From Alloalcanivorax marinus (GTDB lineage: Bacteria; Pseudomonadota; Gammaproteobacteria; Pseudomonadales; Alcanivoracaceae), in contig NZ_JADDOL010000012.1 in assembly GCF_016906305.1 (NCBI RefSeq), positions 1-64,000 on the forward strand: 64,000 bases of DNA, in the 5' to 3' direction. Of this stretch, positions 17,804 through 25,630 are shown one piece after another. Numbering within the stretch: the first letter of the stretch is position 1; each line of letters opens with the position of its first letter. The notes below the pieces were generated by a model, which did not search any database, was not told the DNA's origin, and saw only the letters and a program-made list of their open reading frames with translations. The position numbers and the translations under genes are program-made.

Positions 17804-20047
17804 ATGGTAACCGTACGCCGGCAACCGTCCGACGAGGTCCAGGCCAGGGACTGGCAGGGATGGCTGGAACAACTCACCGCCCGGGTCCCGGTGCGTGATC
17901 CCCACGCTCTGGAGCGCGCCTGTGCCCGCGCCGAACAGTGCGAACGGGCCGGCGAAGCGGCCGGCCGCCACTGGCCCTACGGCAAGGGCTGCCTGACCAT
18001 CGGCCTGGAAATGGCGGACGTGCTCGCCGACCTGGGCGCCGACGCGGAAGCGCTGCCGGCGGCGGTGCTGTACCGGGCGGTGCGCGAAGGCCAGCTGTCG
18101 TTGCTGGACGTGCAGCGCGAATTCGGCTCCTCGGTGGCCACCCTGATCGAAGGGGTGCTGCGCATGGCCGCCATCAGTACCTCCCTCAACCCCACCCGCA
18201 AGGCGGTGCTCGGCCAGCAGGACGGCCAGCTCGACAATGTCCGCAAGATGCTGCTGGCCATGGTCGACGACGTGCGCGTGGCGCTGGTCAAGCTGGCGGA
18301 ACGGACGGTGATCATCCGCGCCGTGAAGGAATCCGACCCGGAGCGCCAGCAGAAGGTGGCCCGGGAAATCTTCGACATCTACGCGCCGCTGGCCCACCGC
18401 CTGGGCGTCGGCCAGCTCAAGTGGGAGCTGGAGGACCTGTCGTTCCGTTACCTGCAGCCCGGTGCCTACAAGAAAGTGGCGCGGCTGCTGGACGAGAAAC
18501 GCCTGGACCGCGAGCACTATATCGACGAGGTGATCCAGAGCCTGCGCGGGCATCTGGAACGCAACGGCATCAAGGGCGCCCAGGTGTACGGCCGCGCCAA
18601 GCACATCTACAGCATCTGGCGGAAGATGCAGAAGAAGCATCTGGACTTCGGCGAGGTGTACGACGTGCGCGCCGTCCGGGTGCTGGTCAACGAGGTGCGC
18701 GACTGCTACGCCGCCCTGGGCATCGTGCACTCGCTGTGGAAGCACGTGCCCAAGGAGTTCGACGACTACATCGCCAGCCCCAAGGAAAACGGCTACCAGA
18801 GCCTGCACACCGCGGTGGTGGGCCCGGAACGCAAAATGCTGGAGGTGCAGATCCGTACCTTCGATATGCACGAAGAGGCGGAGCTGGGCGTGTGCGCCCA
18901 CTGGCGTTACAAGGAAGGCAGCAAGGCCGGCCGGCGCAGCCAGTCCTACGAGCAGCGCATCGCCTGGCTGCGCCAGGTGCTGGAGTGGCACGAGGAGCTG
19001 GGCGACAACGACAACTCCAACACCATGATGGAGGAGCTGCAGCATGGCCTGGTCAGCGACCGGGTCTATGTGTTCACCCCGGACGGCCACGTGGTGGATC
19101 TGGAAGCCGGCGCCACGCCGGTGGATTTCGCCTACCACATCCACACCGAGGTGGGGCACCGCTGCCGGGGCGCCAAGGTCAACGGCCACATCGTGCCGCT
19201 CAGCTACAACCTGCAGACCGGCGAGCAGGTGGAGATTCTCACCGCCAAGGAGGGTGGGCCGAGCCGCGACTGGCTGACCCCGTCGCTGGGCTACGTGGCC
19301 ACCTCCTCGGCGCGGGCGCGCATTCAGCAATGGTTCAAGCGCCAGGACCGGGACGTGCACGTGGCCCAGGGCCGCGCCATCCTGGAGCGCGAGATGTCGC
19401 GGCTGGCCCTGGACCGCATCGACCTGGACCAGCTGGCGCCGCAGCTCAATCTGAAGACCGGCAACGACGTGCTGGCGGCCCTGGGCGCCGGTGACCTGCG
19501 CCCCGGCCACGTGGTCAACCAGGCCCAGGCGCTGCTGCCCGACGACCCGCAGCAACAGCTGGAATTCGTGCCGGCCCGCTCCAAGGCATCGGAAAGCGGC
19601 GACGTCACCATCCAGGGGGTGGGCAACCTGCTCACCCATATGGCGGCCTGCTGCAAGCCGGTGCCCGGCGACCCGGTGATGGGCTTCATCACCCAGGGAC
19701 GTGGCGTCACCGTGCACCGCGCCGACTGCCATAACCTGCTGGCGATGCAGGGCGAGGACCCGAACCGGGTGATCGAGGTGAGCTGGGGCGAGGCGGACCG
19801 CATCCTCTACCCGGTGGACATCTTCCTGCGCGCCTGGGACCGCCAGGGCCTGCTGCGCGACGTGATCGCCGTGCTCGCCAACGAGAAGGTCAATGTCACC
19901 GCCGTGCACACCCAGTCGCACACCGAGGACAACACCGCCACCATGCTGCTGACCCTGGAAATCGCTTCCCTGGGCGGCCTCGGCAAGGTGCTGGCGAAGA
20001 TGGATCAGATCAAGGGTGTCCTCGAAGTACGGCGCTACAAGAAATAG
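17804..20047 (+). CDS. relA: GTP pyrophosphokinase RelA (monofunctional (p)ppGpp synthetase)
   Basis: Ribosome-associated synthetase (747 aa) that makes (p)ppGpp when uncharged tRNA enters the A site. The N-terminal hydrolase-like domain lacks the catalytic HD pair (AAVLYRAVREG where Rel/SpoT has HD), so hydrolysis is not expected. The synthetase domain carries the RelA-type EFDD motif at residues 318-321 (KEFDDYIASPKENGYQSLH) rather than the RXKD of bifunctional enzymes. TGS (DRVYVFTPDGHVVDLEAG), helical/zinc-finger (AACCKPVPGD) and C-terminal ACT domains follow. It starts 24 bp after rlmD with AGGAA upstream. Confidence 0.96.
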   Translation: MVTVRRQPSDEVQARDWQGWLEQLTARVPVRDPHALERACARAEQCERAGEAAGRHWPYGKGCLTIGLEMADVLADLGADAEALPAAVLYRAVREGQLSLLDVQREFGSSVATLIEGVLRMAAISTSLNPTRKAVLGQQDGQLDNVRKMLLAMVDDVRVALVKLAERTVIIRAVKESDPERQQKVAREIFDIYAPLAHRLGVGQLKWELEDLSFRYLQPGAYKKVARLLDEKRLDREHYIDEVIQSLRGHLERNGIKGAQVYGRAKHIYSIWRKMQKKHLDFGEVYDVRAVRVLVNEVRDCYAALGIVHSLWKHVPKEFDDYIASPKENGYQSLHTAVVGPERKMLEVQIRTFDMHEEAELGVCAHWRYKEGSKAGRRSQSYEQRIAWLRQVLEWHEELGDNDNSNTMMEELQHGLVSDRVYVFTPDGHVVDLEAGATPVDFAYHIHTEVGHRCRGAKVNGHIVPLSYNLQTGEQVEILTAKEGGPSRDWLTPSLGYVATSSARARIQQWFKRQDRDVHVAQGRAILEREMSRLALDRIDLDQLAPQLNLKTGNDVLAALGAGDLRPGHVVNQAQALLPDDPQQQLEFVPARSKASESGDVTIQGVGNLLTHMAACCKPVPGDPVMGFITQGRGVTVHRADCHNLLAMQGEDPNRVIEVSWGEADRILYPVDIFLRAWDRQGLLRDVIAVLANEKVNVTAVHTQSHTEDNTATMLLTLEIASLGGLGKVLAKMDQIKGVLEVRRYKK

Positions 20048-20139
20048 CGGCCTTTCGGCCGCGATACAGGTTGCAGGATACAGGATGAAGGGAAGGCGTC
20101 ATGCCAGCCCCTGTATCCTTCATCCTGTATCCTGAATCG
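20047..20139. repeat. Hairpin plus heptanucleotide inverted array, copy 1
   Basis: Starting on the last base of the relA stop, a 6-bp hairpin (GCGGCC TTTC GGCCGC, 20047-20062) is followed by four in-register heptamers at 20064-20091 (ATACAGG, TTGCAGG, ATACAGG, ATGAAGG). After an 18-bp spacer come four inverted heptamers at 20110-20137 (CCTGTAT, CCTTCAT, CCTGTAT, CCTGAAT). The RNA could fold into a 28-bp imperfect stem. Copies with the same plan occur at 43233-43316 and, truncated, at 61140-61170. It lies between relA and mazG. Confidence 0.85.
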
Positions 20140-20161
20140 TCTTTTCACCCGGAGCGTGCCC

Positions 20162-20962
20162 ATGCCCGATAACCCCCAACCGTCCCCCGAAGCCGCCATC
20201 GCCGAACTGCTGTCGATCATGGCCCGCCTGCGGGATCCGGACGGCGGCTGCCCCTGGGACCTGAAGCAGACTTTCGACACCGTGGTGCCCTATACCATCG
20301 AGGAGGCCTTCGAAGTGGCCGAGGCGGTGGCGCGCCGGGATTATCCGGAGCTGCGCGAGGAACTGGGCGACCTGCTGCTGCAGGTGGTGTTCCACTCGCA
20401 GATGGCCCGCGAACAGGGACTGTTCGACTTCGCCGAGGTGGTGGCGGTGCTCAATGAAAAGATGGTGCGCCGCCATCCCCATGTGTTCGGGGAGGTGGAG
20501 GCCGCCGACGAGAGCGCGGTGAAGGTCAACTGGGAGGCCATCAAGGCCGACGAGCGTGCCCGCAAGGGCCGCGAGCACCACAGCGCGGTGGACGGCGTGC
20601 CGGACGGCCTGCCGGCCTTGCAGCGCGCCTGCAAGCTGCAGAAGAAAGCGTCCAAGGTGGGTTTCGACTGGCGCCAGGCCGGCCCGGTCCGCGAGCAGGT
20701 GGGTCTGGAGCTGGCGGAACTGGATCAGGCCCTCTTGGAGGGTGACCGGGACGCCATCGAGGACGAACTGGGGGACGTGTTCTTCACCCTGGTGAATCTG
20801 GCCCGGCACCTGAAGCTGGACCCGGACCTGGCCCTGCGGCGCGCCTCCGACAAGTTCGAACAACGCTTCCGTCAGGTGGAGGCCCTGGCCGACGCGCCGC
20901 TCTCCGATTACGACGAAGCGGCCCTGGACGGGCTCTGGCGGGAGGCCAAGAAACGCCTCTGA
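20162..20962 (+). CDS. mazG: Nucleoside triphosphate pyrophosphohydrolase MazG
   Basis: Hydrolyses (d)NTPs to monophosphates and pyrophosphate; in E. coli it lowers ppGpp after starvation and is linked to relA. The 266-aa protein has two tandem MazG folds. The first shows GGCPWDLKQTF and EEAFEVAEAV with the metal-binding ExxE helix and the downstream ELGDLLLQV. The second shows ELGDVFFTLVNLARH. ATG at 20162 is chosen because GGAG (20151-20154) is ideally spaced; a GTG 6 bp upstream is possible. Confidence 0.94.
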   Translation: MPDNPQPSPEAAIAELLSIMARLRDPDGGCPWDLKQTFDTVVPYTIEEAFEVAEAVARRDYPELREELGDLLLQVVFHSQMAREQGLFDFAEVVAVLNEKMVRRHPHVFGEVEAADESAVKVNWEAIKADERARKGREHHSAVDGVPDGLPALQRACKLQKKASKVGFDWRQAGPVREQVGLELAELDQALLEGDRDAIEDELGDVFFTLVNLARHLKLDPDLALRRASDKFEQRFRQVEALADAPLSDYDEAALDGLWREAKKRL

Positions 20963-20999
20963 TCCGCTGCCACAAAATCTTCACATTACAGAAACTTTT

Positions 21000-21022
21000 C
21001 GGTCATCCCCCCTCCCCATACT
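21000..21022 (+). promoter_or_regulatory. Porin promoter with weak Pho-box-like half-site
   Basis: CGGTCAT (21000-21006) matches 6/7 of a PhoB half-site and lies 10 bp before CATACT (21017-21022), the usual PhoB to -10 distance. The expected preceding 11-bp repeats match poorly and there is no sigma-70 -35. Only a hint of regulation. Confidence 0.25.
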
Positions 21023-21107
21023 CCGCTCCCAAGCACTCAGGATGCTTCGGGAGTCACCCGGCGCATCCCCTGCTTTTCAATATTGCCTGATTGAAGGAGA
21101 TGCTCCG

Positions 21108-22139
21108 ATGAAAAAGAACCTGCTCGCGATCGCTGTGGGGGCGGCACTCGCTACGCCGATGATGATGCCGGCCATGGCTCAGGCCGACGGCCCCACGGTG
21201 TACGGTAAGGTAAACATTTCCCTGGAAAACCAGAACTACGACCCGGCGCCGTCGGCTCCGAACAATGACGACGAGTGGGAACTGAACAGCAACGCTTCCC
21301 GCCTGGGCGTGAAAGGCGACTTCGATCTGGACGTGGCCGGCCTCAAGGCAATCTACCAGGCCGAGTTCGAAATCAGCGTGGACGATGGCGACAAGGATGG
21401 CCAGACGTTCTCCCAGCGCAACATCTTCGGTGGTCTGGCCGGCGGCTTCGGTACCCTGAAAGCCGGTAAATTCGACACCCCTACCAAGCTGGCGCAAATG
21501 GACGTGGATCAGTTCAACGACCTGAGCGGTGACATCAAGAACATCGCCGCCGGCGAGAACCGCGTTTCCAACATCATCCAGTACAGCACCCCGAAACTGG
21601 CCGACATGGTCACCCTGAACCTGGCCTTCATCCCCAACGAAGACAGCGACGACTTCGACGGTGACGGCGAAAACGAAAACGGCCTGGCCGACAGCACCTC
21701 CATCTCCCTGGTGCTGGAAAAAGACGCCTTCTACGCCGCTCTGTCCCACGACACCGACATCGAAGACGAGCTGATCGTCGACGAGACCGGCACCTCTCCG
21801 GTGATCGACATCACCCGCGTGGCCGCCGGCCTGGCCATGGACCAGTTCGAGCTGGGCGCTCTGTACCAGCTCGCCGAAGAGTCCGAAGGCGACGGTGAAG
21901 AAACCAGCTACGTGCTGAGCGGCGCCTTCAAGATCGACCGCGTCAAGCTGAAAGCCCAGTACGGCATGGTGGAAGGCGATCAAAGCGACGACGAGGGTAC
22001 TCAGTACGCCCTGGGCGCCGACTACAAACTGGCCAAGAACAGCAAGGTCTACGCGTACTACAACAACCTGAAGTACGAACTGGCCGGTGGCGACGACGAG
22101 ACCCGCACCCTGGGCGTGGGCATGGAACACAAATTCTAA
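21108..22139 (+). CDS. Outer-membrane general porin (16-stranded type)
   Basis: Trimeric Gram-negative porin (343 aa). The ATG at 21108 has AAGGAGA upstream and begins a Sec signal peptide ending in PAMAQA (about residue 25). The mature protein begins with the typical first strand TVYGKVNISLE and a NASRLGVKG motif, has alternating beta-strand pattern and many acidic loop residues, and ends with the outer-membrane C-terminal signature GVGMEHKF (terminal Phe). Acidic loops suggest a small cationic or non-selective pore, but this is inference. A second, shorter-looped porin follows after two hairpins. Confidence 0.9.
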   Translation: MKKNLLAIAVGAALATPMMMPAMAQADGPTVYGKVNISLENQNYDPAPSAPNNDDEWELNSNASRLGVKGDFDLDVAGLKAIYQAEFEISVDDGDKDGQTFSQRNIFGGLAGGFGTLKAGKFDTPTKLAQMDVDQFNDLSGDIKNIAAGENRVSNIIQYSTPKLADMVTLNLAFIPNEDSDDFDGDGENENGLADSTSISLVLEKDAFYAALSHDTDIEDELIVDETGTSPVIDITRVAAGLAMDQFELGALYQLAEESEGDGEETSYVLSGAFKIDRVKLKAQYGMVEGDQSDDEGTQYALGADYKLAKNSKVYAYYNNLKYELAGGDDETRTLGVGMEHKF

Positions 22140-22158
22140 GCTTCATCAGAGCAACCTT

Positions 22159-22179
22159 GCCGGGCGGTCACCGCCCGGC
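22159..22179 (+). terminator. GC hairpin after porin 1
   Basis: GCCGGGCGG TCA CCGCCCGGC forms a 9-bp perfect stem 20 bp after the porin stop, followed by GTTTCC. It is the first of two hairpins before the next porin. Confidence 0.55.
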
Positions 22180-22204
22180 GTTTCCTCGACGCAAGTGACA
22201 GCGT

Positions 22205-22232
22205 AGCCCGCCTTCCCGGCGGGCTTTTTTTT
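22205..22232 (+). terminator. Rho-independent terminator after porin 1
   Basis: AGCCCGCC TTCCC GGCGGGCT followed by a run of eight T (overlapping the last stem base) is a canonical intrinsic terminator. Confidence 0.9.
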
Positions 22233-22268
22233 GCCTGTTATTTTCTTATGTCGGTTCCGTCTTTGGCT

Positions 22269-22291
22269 TTGTCACCAAACGGTCATATAGT
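22269..22291 (+). promoter_or_regulatory. Possible Pho box and -10 upstream of porin 2
   Basis: TTGTCAC CAAA CGGTCAT (22269-22286) matches two PhoB half-sites (5/7 and 6/7) with exact 11-bp periodicity. TATAGT (22286-22291) overlaps its end, which is not the usual PhoB geometry, so the box could equally be chance or repressive. Confidence 0.3.
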
Positions 22292-22328
22292 GCCCCGCTT
22301 GAAATCCAGCAAAAAAAGGGAGGGGCGC

Positions 22329-23399
22329 ATGCGTTCCATGATCTGGCTGGGGGCTTCCACCCTGGCATTGAGTTTGCCGTTGTCCGCCGTCGCCGCCGCG
22401 CCGGAGTTCTACGGCCGCATCAACATCAGCCTGGACCGGCTGTCCGACTATCAGGACGGCGGCCTGCCCGGCGCCCTGAATGGGGTGGGCGCCGGCAATT
22501 CACCGCTGGAAGACGGCTGGTTCGTGGAAAGCAACGCCTCGCGGCTGGGCGTGCGTGGCCGCGCGCCGCTGGACGTCACGCCGCTGAGCGTGATCTATCA
22601 GCTGGAAGTGGGCTACGACGTGGACGGTGACAGCGACACCTTCTCCACCCGTAACAGCTTCCTGGGCCTGGGCACGCCGTTCGGCGACGTGTTCGCCGGC
22701 CGCTACGACAGCCCGGTGAAACTGGCCGAGGGCCGGGTGGACCAGTTCAACAACACCGCCGCCGACATCGGCCATTATTTTTACGGCCAGCGCCGCAACG
22801 ACGACACCCTGAACTGGGAAAGCCCCCAGTGGGGCGACCTGGTGCTGCGCGCCCAGATCGGTCCCGGCGAAGCCGAGGACGTGGCCGGCGAGGAGAAAGA
22901 CGGACTGGCGGATACCTGGGGCCTGTCGGCCACCTGGAACCCGGACAAGCTGTACGCCGCCGTGGCCTACGAAAGCAGCTACCTGGAGCTGAACAATCCG
23001 GCGCTGACGCCGGTGGCGGTGGCCGCCGATCTGGAGCTGCTGCGGGGCGTGCTGGGCATTACCGTGGGGCCGCTGGATCTGGGCGCCCTGGTGGAACGCA
23101 CCCGCATCGACCCGGATCAGCCCGGGCAGGACCGAGCCGATTCCACCTCCTACCTGCTCAGCGCCGGCTGGCGGCTGCCGCCGCGCCTGACGCTCAAGGC
23201 CCAGGCGGGCCGGGTGGACGGCGACGACTTCGGCTACGAGAACGACATCCTGGTGGCCGGCGCCGACTACCAGCTGGCCAAGGGCACCAAGGTCTACGGC
23301 CTGGTGGCCGCCTCCGACGCCACCCTGGACTACCCGGGCGGCCTGCGTCAGGACGACAGCGGCAACCTGTTCTCGGTGGGCATGGAGCACAAGTTCTAG
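22329..23399 (+). CDS. Outer-membrane porin, second copy
   Basis: Porin of 356 aa related to the neighbour. The ATG at 22329, after GGGAGGGG, begins a signal peptide ending SAVAAA. The mature N-terminus PEFYGRINISLDRL and SNASRLGVRG parallel porin 1, and both end in GMEHKF. The protein is less acidic in loops and its codons are more GC-rich than porin 1, which uses a more biased codon set typical of very highly expressed genes. A tandem duplication with divergence is likely. Substrate preference cannot be read from sequence. Confidence 0.88.
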   Translation: MRSMIWLGASTLALSLPLSAVAAAPEFYGRINISLDRLSDYQDGGLPGALNGVGAGNSPLEDGWFVESNASRLGVRGRAPLDVTPLSVIYQLEVGYDVDGDSDTFSTRNSFLGLGTPFGDVFAGRYDSPVKLAEGRVDQFNNTAADIGHYFYGQRRNDDTLNWESPQWGDLVLRAQIGPGEAEDVAGEEKDGLADTWGLSATWNPDKLYAAVAYESSYLELNNPALTPVAVAADLELLRGVLGITVGPLDLGALVERTRIDPDQPGQDRADSTSYLLSAGWRLPPRLTLKAQAGRVDGDDFGYENDILVAGADYQLAKGTKVYGLVAASDATLDYPGGLRQDDSGNLFSVGMEHKF

Positions 23400-23438
23400 G
23401 CGTAACAGCGGCTTCAGTCGCGATCAGCCCATGCCGAA

Positions 23439-23475
23439 CACGAAAAAGGCCGCCATATTGGCGGGCTTTTTCGTG
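23439..23475. terminator. Bidirectional terminator between porin 2 and fabB
   Basis: CACGAAAAAGGCCGCC ATATT GGCGGGCTTTTTCGTG is a 16-bp stem with one mismatch, with A- and T-runs on both sides, between convergent genes. A REP-like GCGGCTTCAGTCGCGAT (23408-23424) lies just before it. Confidence 0.88.
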
Positions 23476-23493
23476 TGCAGGTGATGCTGGAGA

Positions 23494-24705
23494 TCAATCC
23501 CAGCGCTGCAGCACCAGGGAGGCGTTGGTGCCGCCGAAGCCGAAGCTGTTGCTGAGCACCCGCTCCGGACGCCGCGCCACGGTCTCGCGCAGAATCGGCA
23601 GGCCCTCGGCGTTCTCGTCCAGCTCGCTGATGTTGGCGGAGCCGGCCTGGAAGCCGTCGCGCATCATCAGCAGGCAGTAGATCGCCTCCTGCACGCCGGC
23701 GGCGCCCAGGCTGTGGCCGGTAAGGCTCTTGGTGGAGCTGATCGACGGTACCTGGTCGCCGAACACTTCCCGAATCGCTTTCAGTTCGGCCACATCCCCC
23801 ACCGGCGTGCTGGTGCCGTGGGCGTTGATGTAATCGATGTCGCCGTCCACGGTGGCCAGGGCCTGGCGCATGCAGCGGGCCGCGCCTTCACCGTTGGGGG
23901 CCACCATGTCGTGGCCGTCGCTGGTGGCGCCGTAGCCGACGATCTCGGCGAGGATATTGGCGCCGCGGGCCTGGGCGTGCTCCAGGGCCTCGACCACCAC
24001 CATGCCGCCGCCGCCGGCGATCACGAAGCCGTCGCGGTGGGCGTCATAGGCCCGGGACGCGGTTTCCGGGGTGTCGTTGTACTTGGTGGAGAGGGCGCCC
24101 ATGCCGTCGAACAGGCAGCTCAGGGTCCAGTGCTCCTCCTCGCCGCCACCGGCGAAGATCATGTCCTGCTTGCCCAGCTGAATCTGTTCCACGGCGTTGC
24201 CGATGCAGTGGGCGCTGGTGGCGCAGGCGCTGGCGATGGAGTAGTTGACGCCCTTGATCTTGAACGGGGTGGCCAGGCAGGCGGACACCGTGCTGGCCAT
24301 TACCCGCGGCACCATATAAGGGCCGACGCGTTTGACGCCACGGCTGCGGGCGATGTCGGCGGCTTCCACCTGGTTCTGGGAGGAATGGCCGCCGGAGCCG
24401 GCGATCAGACCCACCCGTTCATGGCTGATCTGGTCCGCGTCCAGGCCGGCGTCGGCGATGGCTTTCTGCATCGCCACGTAGGCGTAGGCGGCCGCGTCGC
24501 CCATGAAGCGGCGGGCTTTGCGGTCGATGTGCTCTTCCAGGTCGATCTCCGGCGTGCCGGCCACCTGGCTGCGCATGCCGATTTCCTTGTAGGCTTCCTT
24601 GAAGCGGATGCCCGGGCGGCTTTCCCGCAGGGCCCGGGATACGGTATCGGCATCGTTGCCCAGGCAGGAAACAATGCCCATGCCGGTAATCACAACGCGT
24701 CGCAT
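23494..24705 (-). CDS. fabB: 3-oxoacyl-ACP synthase I (FabB)
   Basis: Elongating condensing enzyme (403 aa) required for unsaturated fatty acid synthesis, extending the cis-3-decenoyl-ACP made by FabA. The thiolase fold starts [15 protein letters not shown]. The active-site cysteine is C161 in SACATSAHC, and the two histidines are in [11 protein letters not shown] and [11 protein letters not shown]. The C-terminus [14 protein letters not shown] is typical. It lies 47 bp after fabA on the same strand, the normal fabA-fabB operon. Confidence 0.97.
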   Translation of the reverse strand: MRRVVITGMGIVSCLGNDADTVSRALRESRPGIRFKEAYKEIGMRSQVAGTPEIDLEEHIDRKARRFMGDAAAYAYVAMQKAIADAGLDADQISHERVGLIAGSGGHSSQNQVEAADIARSRGVKRVGPYMVPRVMASTVSACLATPFKIKGVNYSIASACATSAHCIGNAVEQIQLGKQDMIFAGGGEEEHWTLSCLFDGMGALSTKYNDTPETASRAYDAHRDGFVIAGGGGMVVVEALEHAQARGANILAEIVGYGATSDGHDMVAPNGEGAARCMRQALATVDGDIDYINAHGTSTPVGDVAELKAIREVFGDQVPSISSTKSLTGHSLGAAGVQEAIYCLLMMRDGFQAGSANISELDENAEGLPILRETVARRPERVLSNSFGFGGTNASLVLQRWD

Positions 24706-24752
24706 ACTAGTGCTCCATCAAGATAATAGGGTCGTCTTCAACGCCGGGGCGC

Positions 24753-25310
24753 TCAGAAACCTTCCGTCGAAGTGAACAGGCCCACCCGCAGGTCGTCCGC
24801 CTGGTAAATGTCGTTACCGTCCACGGACACGGTGGCGTCGGCGATGCCCATGGTCAGCTTGCGGGCGATCACTCGTTTGATATCGATCCGGTAGGTGAGC
24901 TTCTTGGCGGTGGGCAGCACCTGGCCGGAAAACTTCACCTGGCCCACGCCCAGGGCGCGGCCGCGACCGGGGTTGCCCAGCCAGCCCAGGAAAAAGCCCA
25001 GCAACTGCCAGGTGGCGTCCAGGCCCAGGCAGCCCGGCATCACCGGGTCGCTTTCAAAGTGACATTGGAAGAACCAAAGGTCCGGGTTGATGTCCAACTC
25101 GGCCACGATCTCACCCTTACCGTAGCGGCCGCCGGTGTCGGCGATGTGGACGATGCGGTCCATCATCAGCATGTTGGGCAGGGGCAGGCGGGCATTGCCG
25201 GGGCCGAACAGCTCCCCGTGGGCGCAGGCGAGCAGATCCTCGTAGGAATAAGAGGGCTTTCTCTCGGCCTTGATGGCGTTTGTGTTGCTGTCGTTAGCGT
25301 TCGGGCTCAA
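24753..25310 (-). CDS. fabA: 3-hydroxydecanoyl-ACP dehydratase/isomerase (FabA)
   Basis: Dehydrates 3-hydroxydecanoyl-ACP and isomerises the trans-2 product to cis-3, the branch point to unsaturated fatty acids. The hot-dog fold protein has catalytic H84 in [19 protein letters not shown] and [14 protein letters not shown]. No ATG precedes the conserved region. The start is TTG at 25310 with GGAG eight bases upstream, giving 185 aa and an N-terminus about 14 residues longer than E. coli FabA. The operon with fabB is likely controlled by a fatty-acid-responsive repressor. Confidence 0.95.
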   Translation of the reverse strand: MSPNANDSNTNAIKAERKPSYSYEDLLACAHGELFGPGNARLPLPNMLMMDRIVHIADTGGRYGKGEIVAELDINPDLWFFQCHFESDPVMPGCLGLDATWQLLGFFLGWLGNPGRGRALGVGQVKFSGQVLPTAKKLTYRIDIKRVIARKLTMGIADATVSVDGNDIYQADDLRVGLFTSTEGF

Positions 25311-25630
25311 ACCGTTGACTCCAGATAGATCGGGTCGGCAGCGGATGGCCCCCGGCGGGACCCTCGCGAACCGGGTGATAAGTATAGATAAGCCGGATGA
25401 CTCTTAGTTTACACCGTGTCGACCTTTCACGAATTTGACATGGTAGCAGAGCGCTTTCTCCCCGTACGAACGGCAAGCGTCTCAAAATATGTCCATATCC
25501 CCGGTCTGGATCAAAGGTCTGTCCGTTTCGGACAAAGGCCGGTCATTGGCGGACTTTCCGGGGGTGTCTGAACACTTGCAAAGCGGTCATCATCTGCGAT
25601 GATGCGCGCGCACATGAGCCGGAGGTACAA
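25311..25630. promoter_or_regulatory. Divergent fabA / ccmF regulatory region
   Basis: 320 bp without a gene. For fabA (minus), TATACT at 25386-25381 could be a -10; AGTTTACACC nearby may be an operator half. A perfect palindrome TGTCCGTTTCGGACA lies at 25520-25534, and GGTGTCTGAACACT at 25563-25576 is another short inverted repeat. No transcription factor can be assigned. ccmF has GGAGGT at 25621-25626. Confidence 0.45.

Noticed and set aside
15512-19921. Uninterrupted minus-strand reading frame of about 1,470 codons antisense to cysM-exonuclease-rlmD-relA
   Set aside because: Long antisense frames are expected in GC-rich DNA where third positions are G/C. The sense genes carry full family motifs, and the antisense product is His/Gln/Ala/Val-rich without recognisable domains.
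17804-20047. Bifunctional Rel/SpoT
   Set aside because: The hydrolase HD pair is missing and the synthetase loop is EFDD rather than RXKD, so monofunctional RelA is the better call.
20064-20137. CRISPR-like array in the 7-bp repeats
   Set aside because: Units are 7 bp, contiguous and inverted about a centre, with no spacers and no cas genes.
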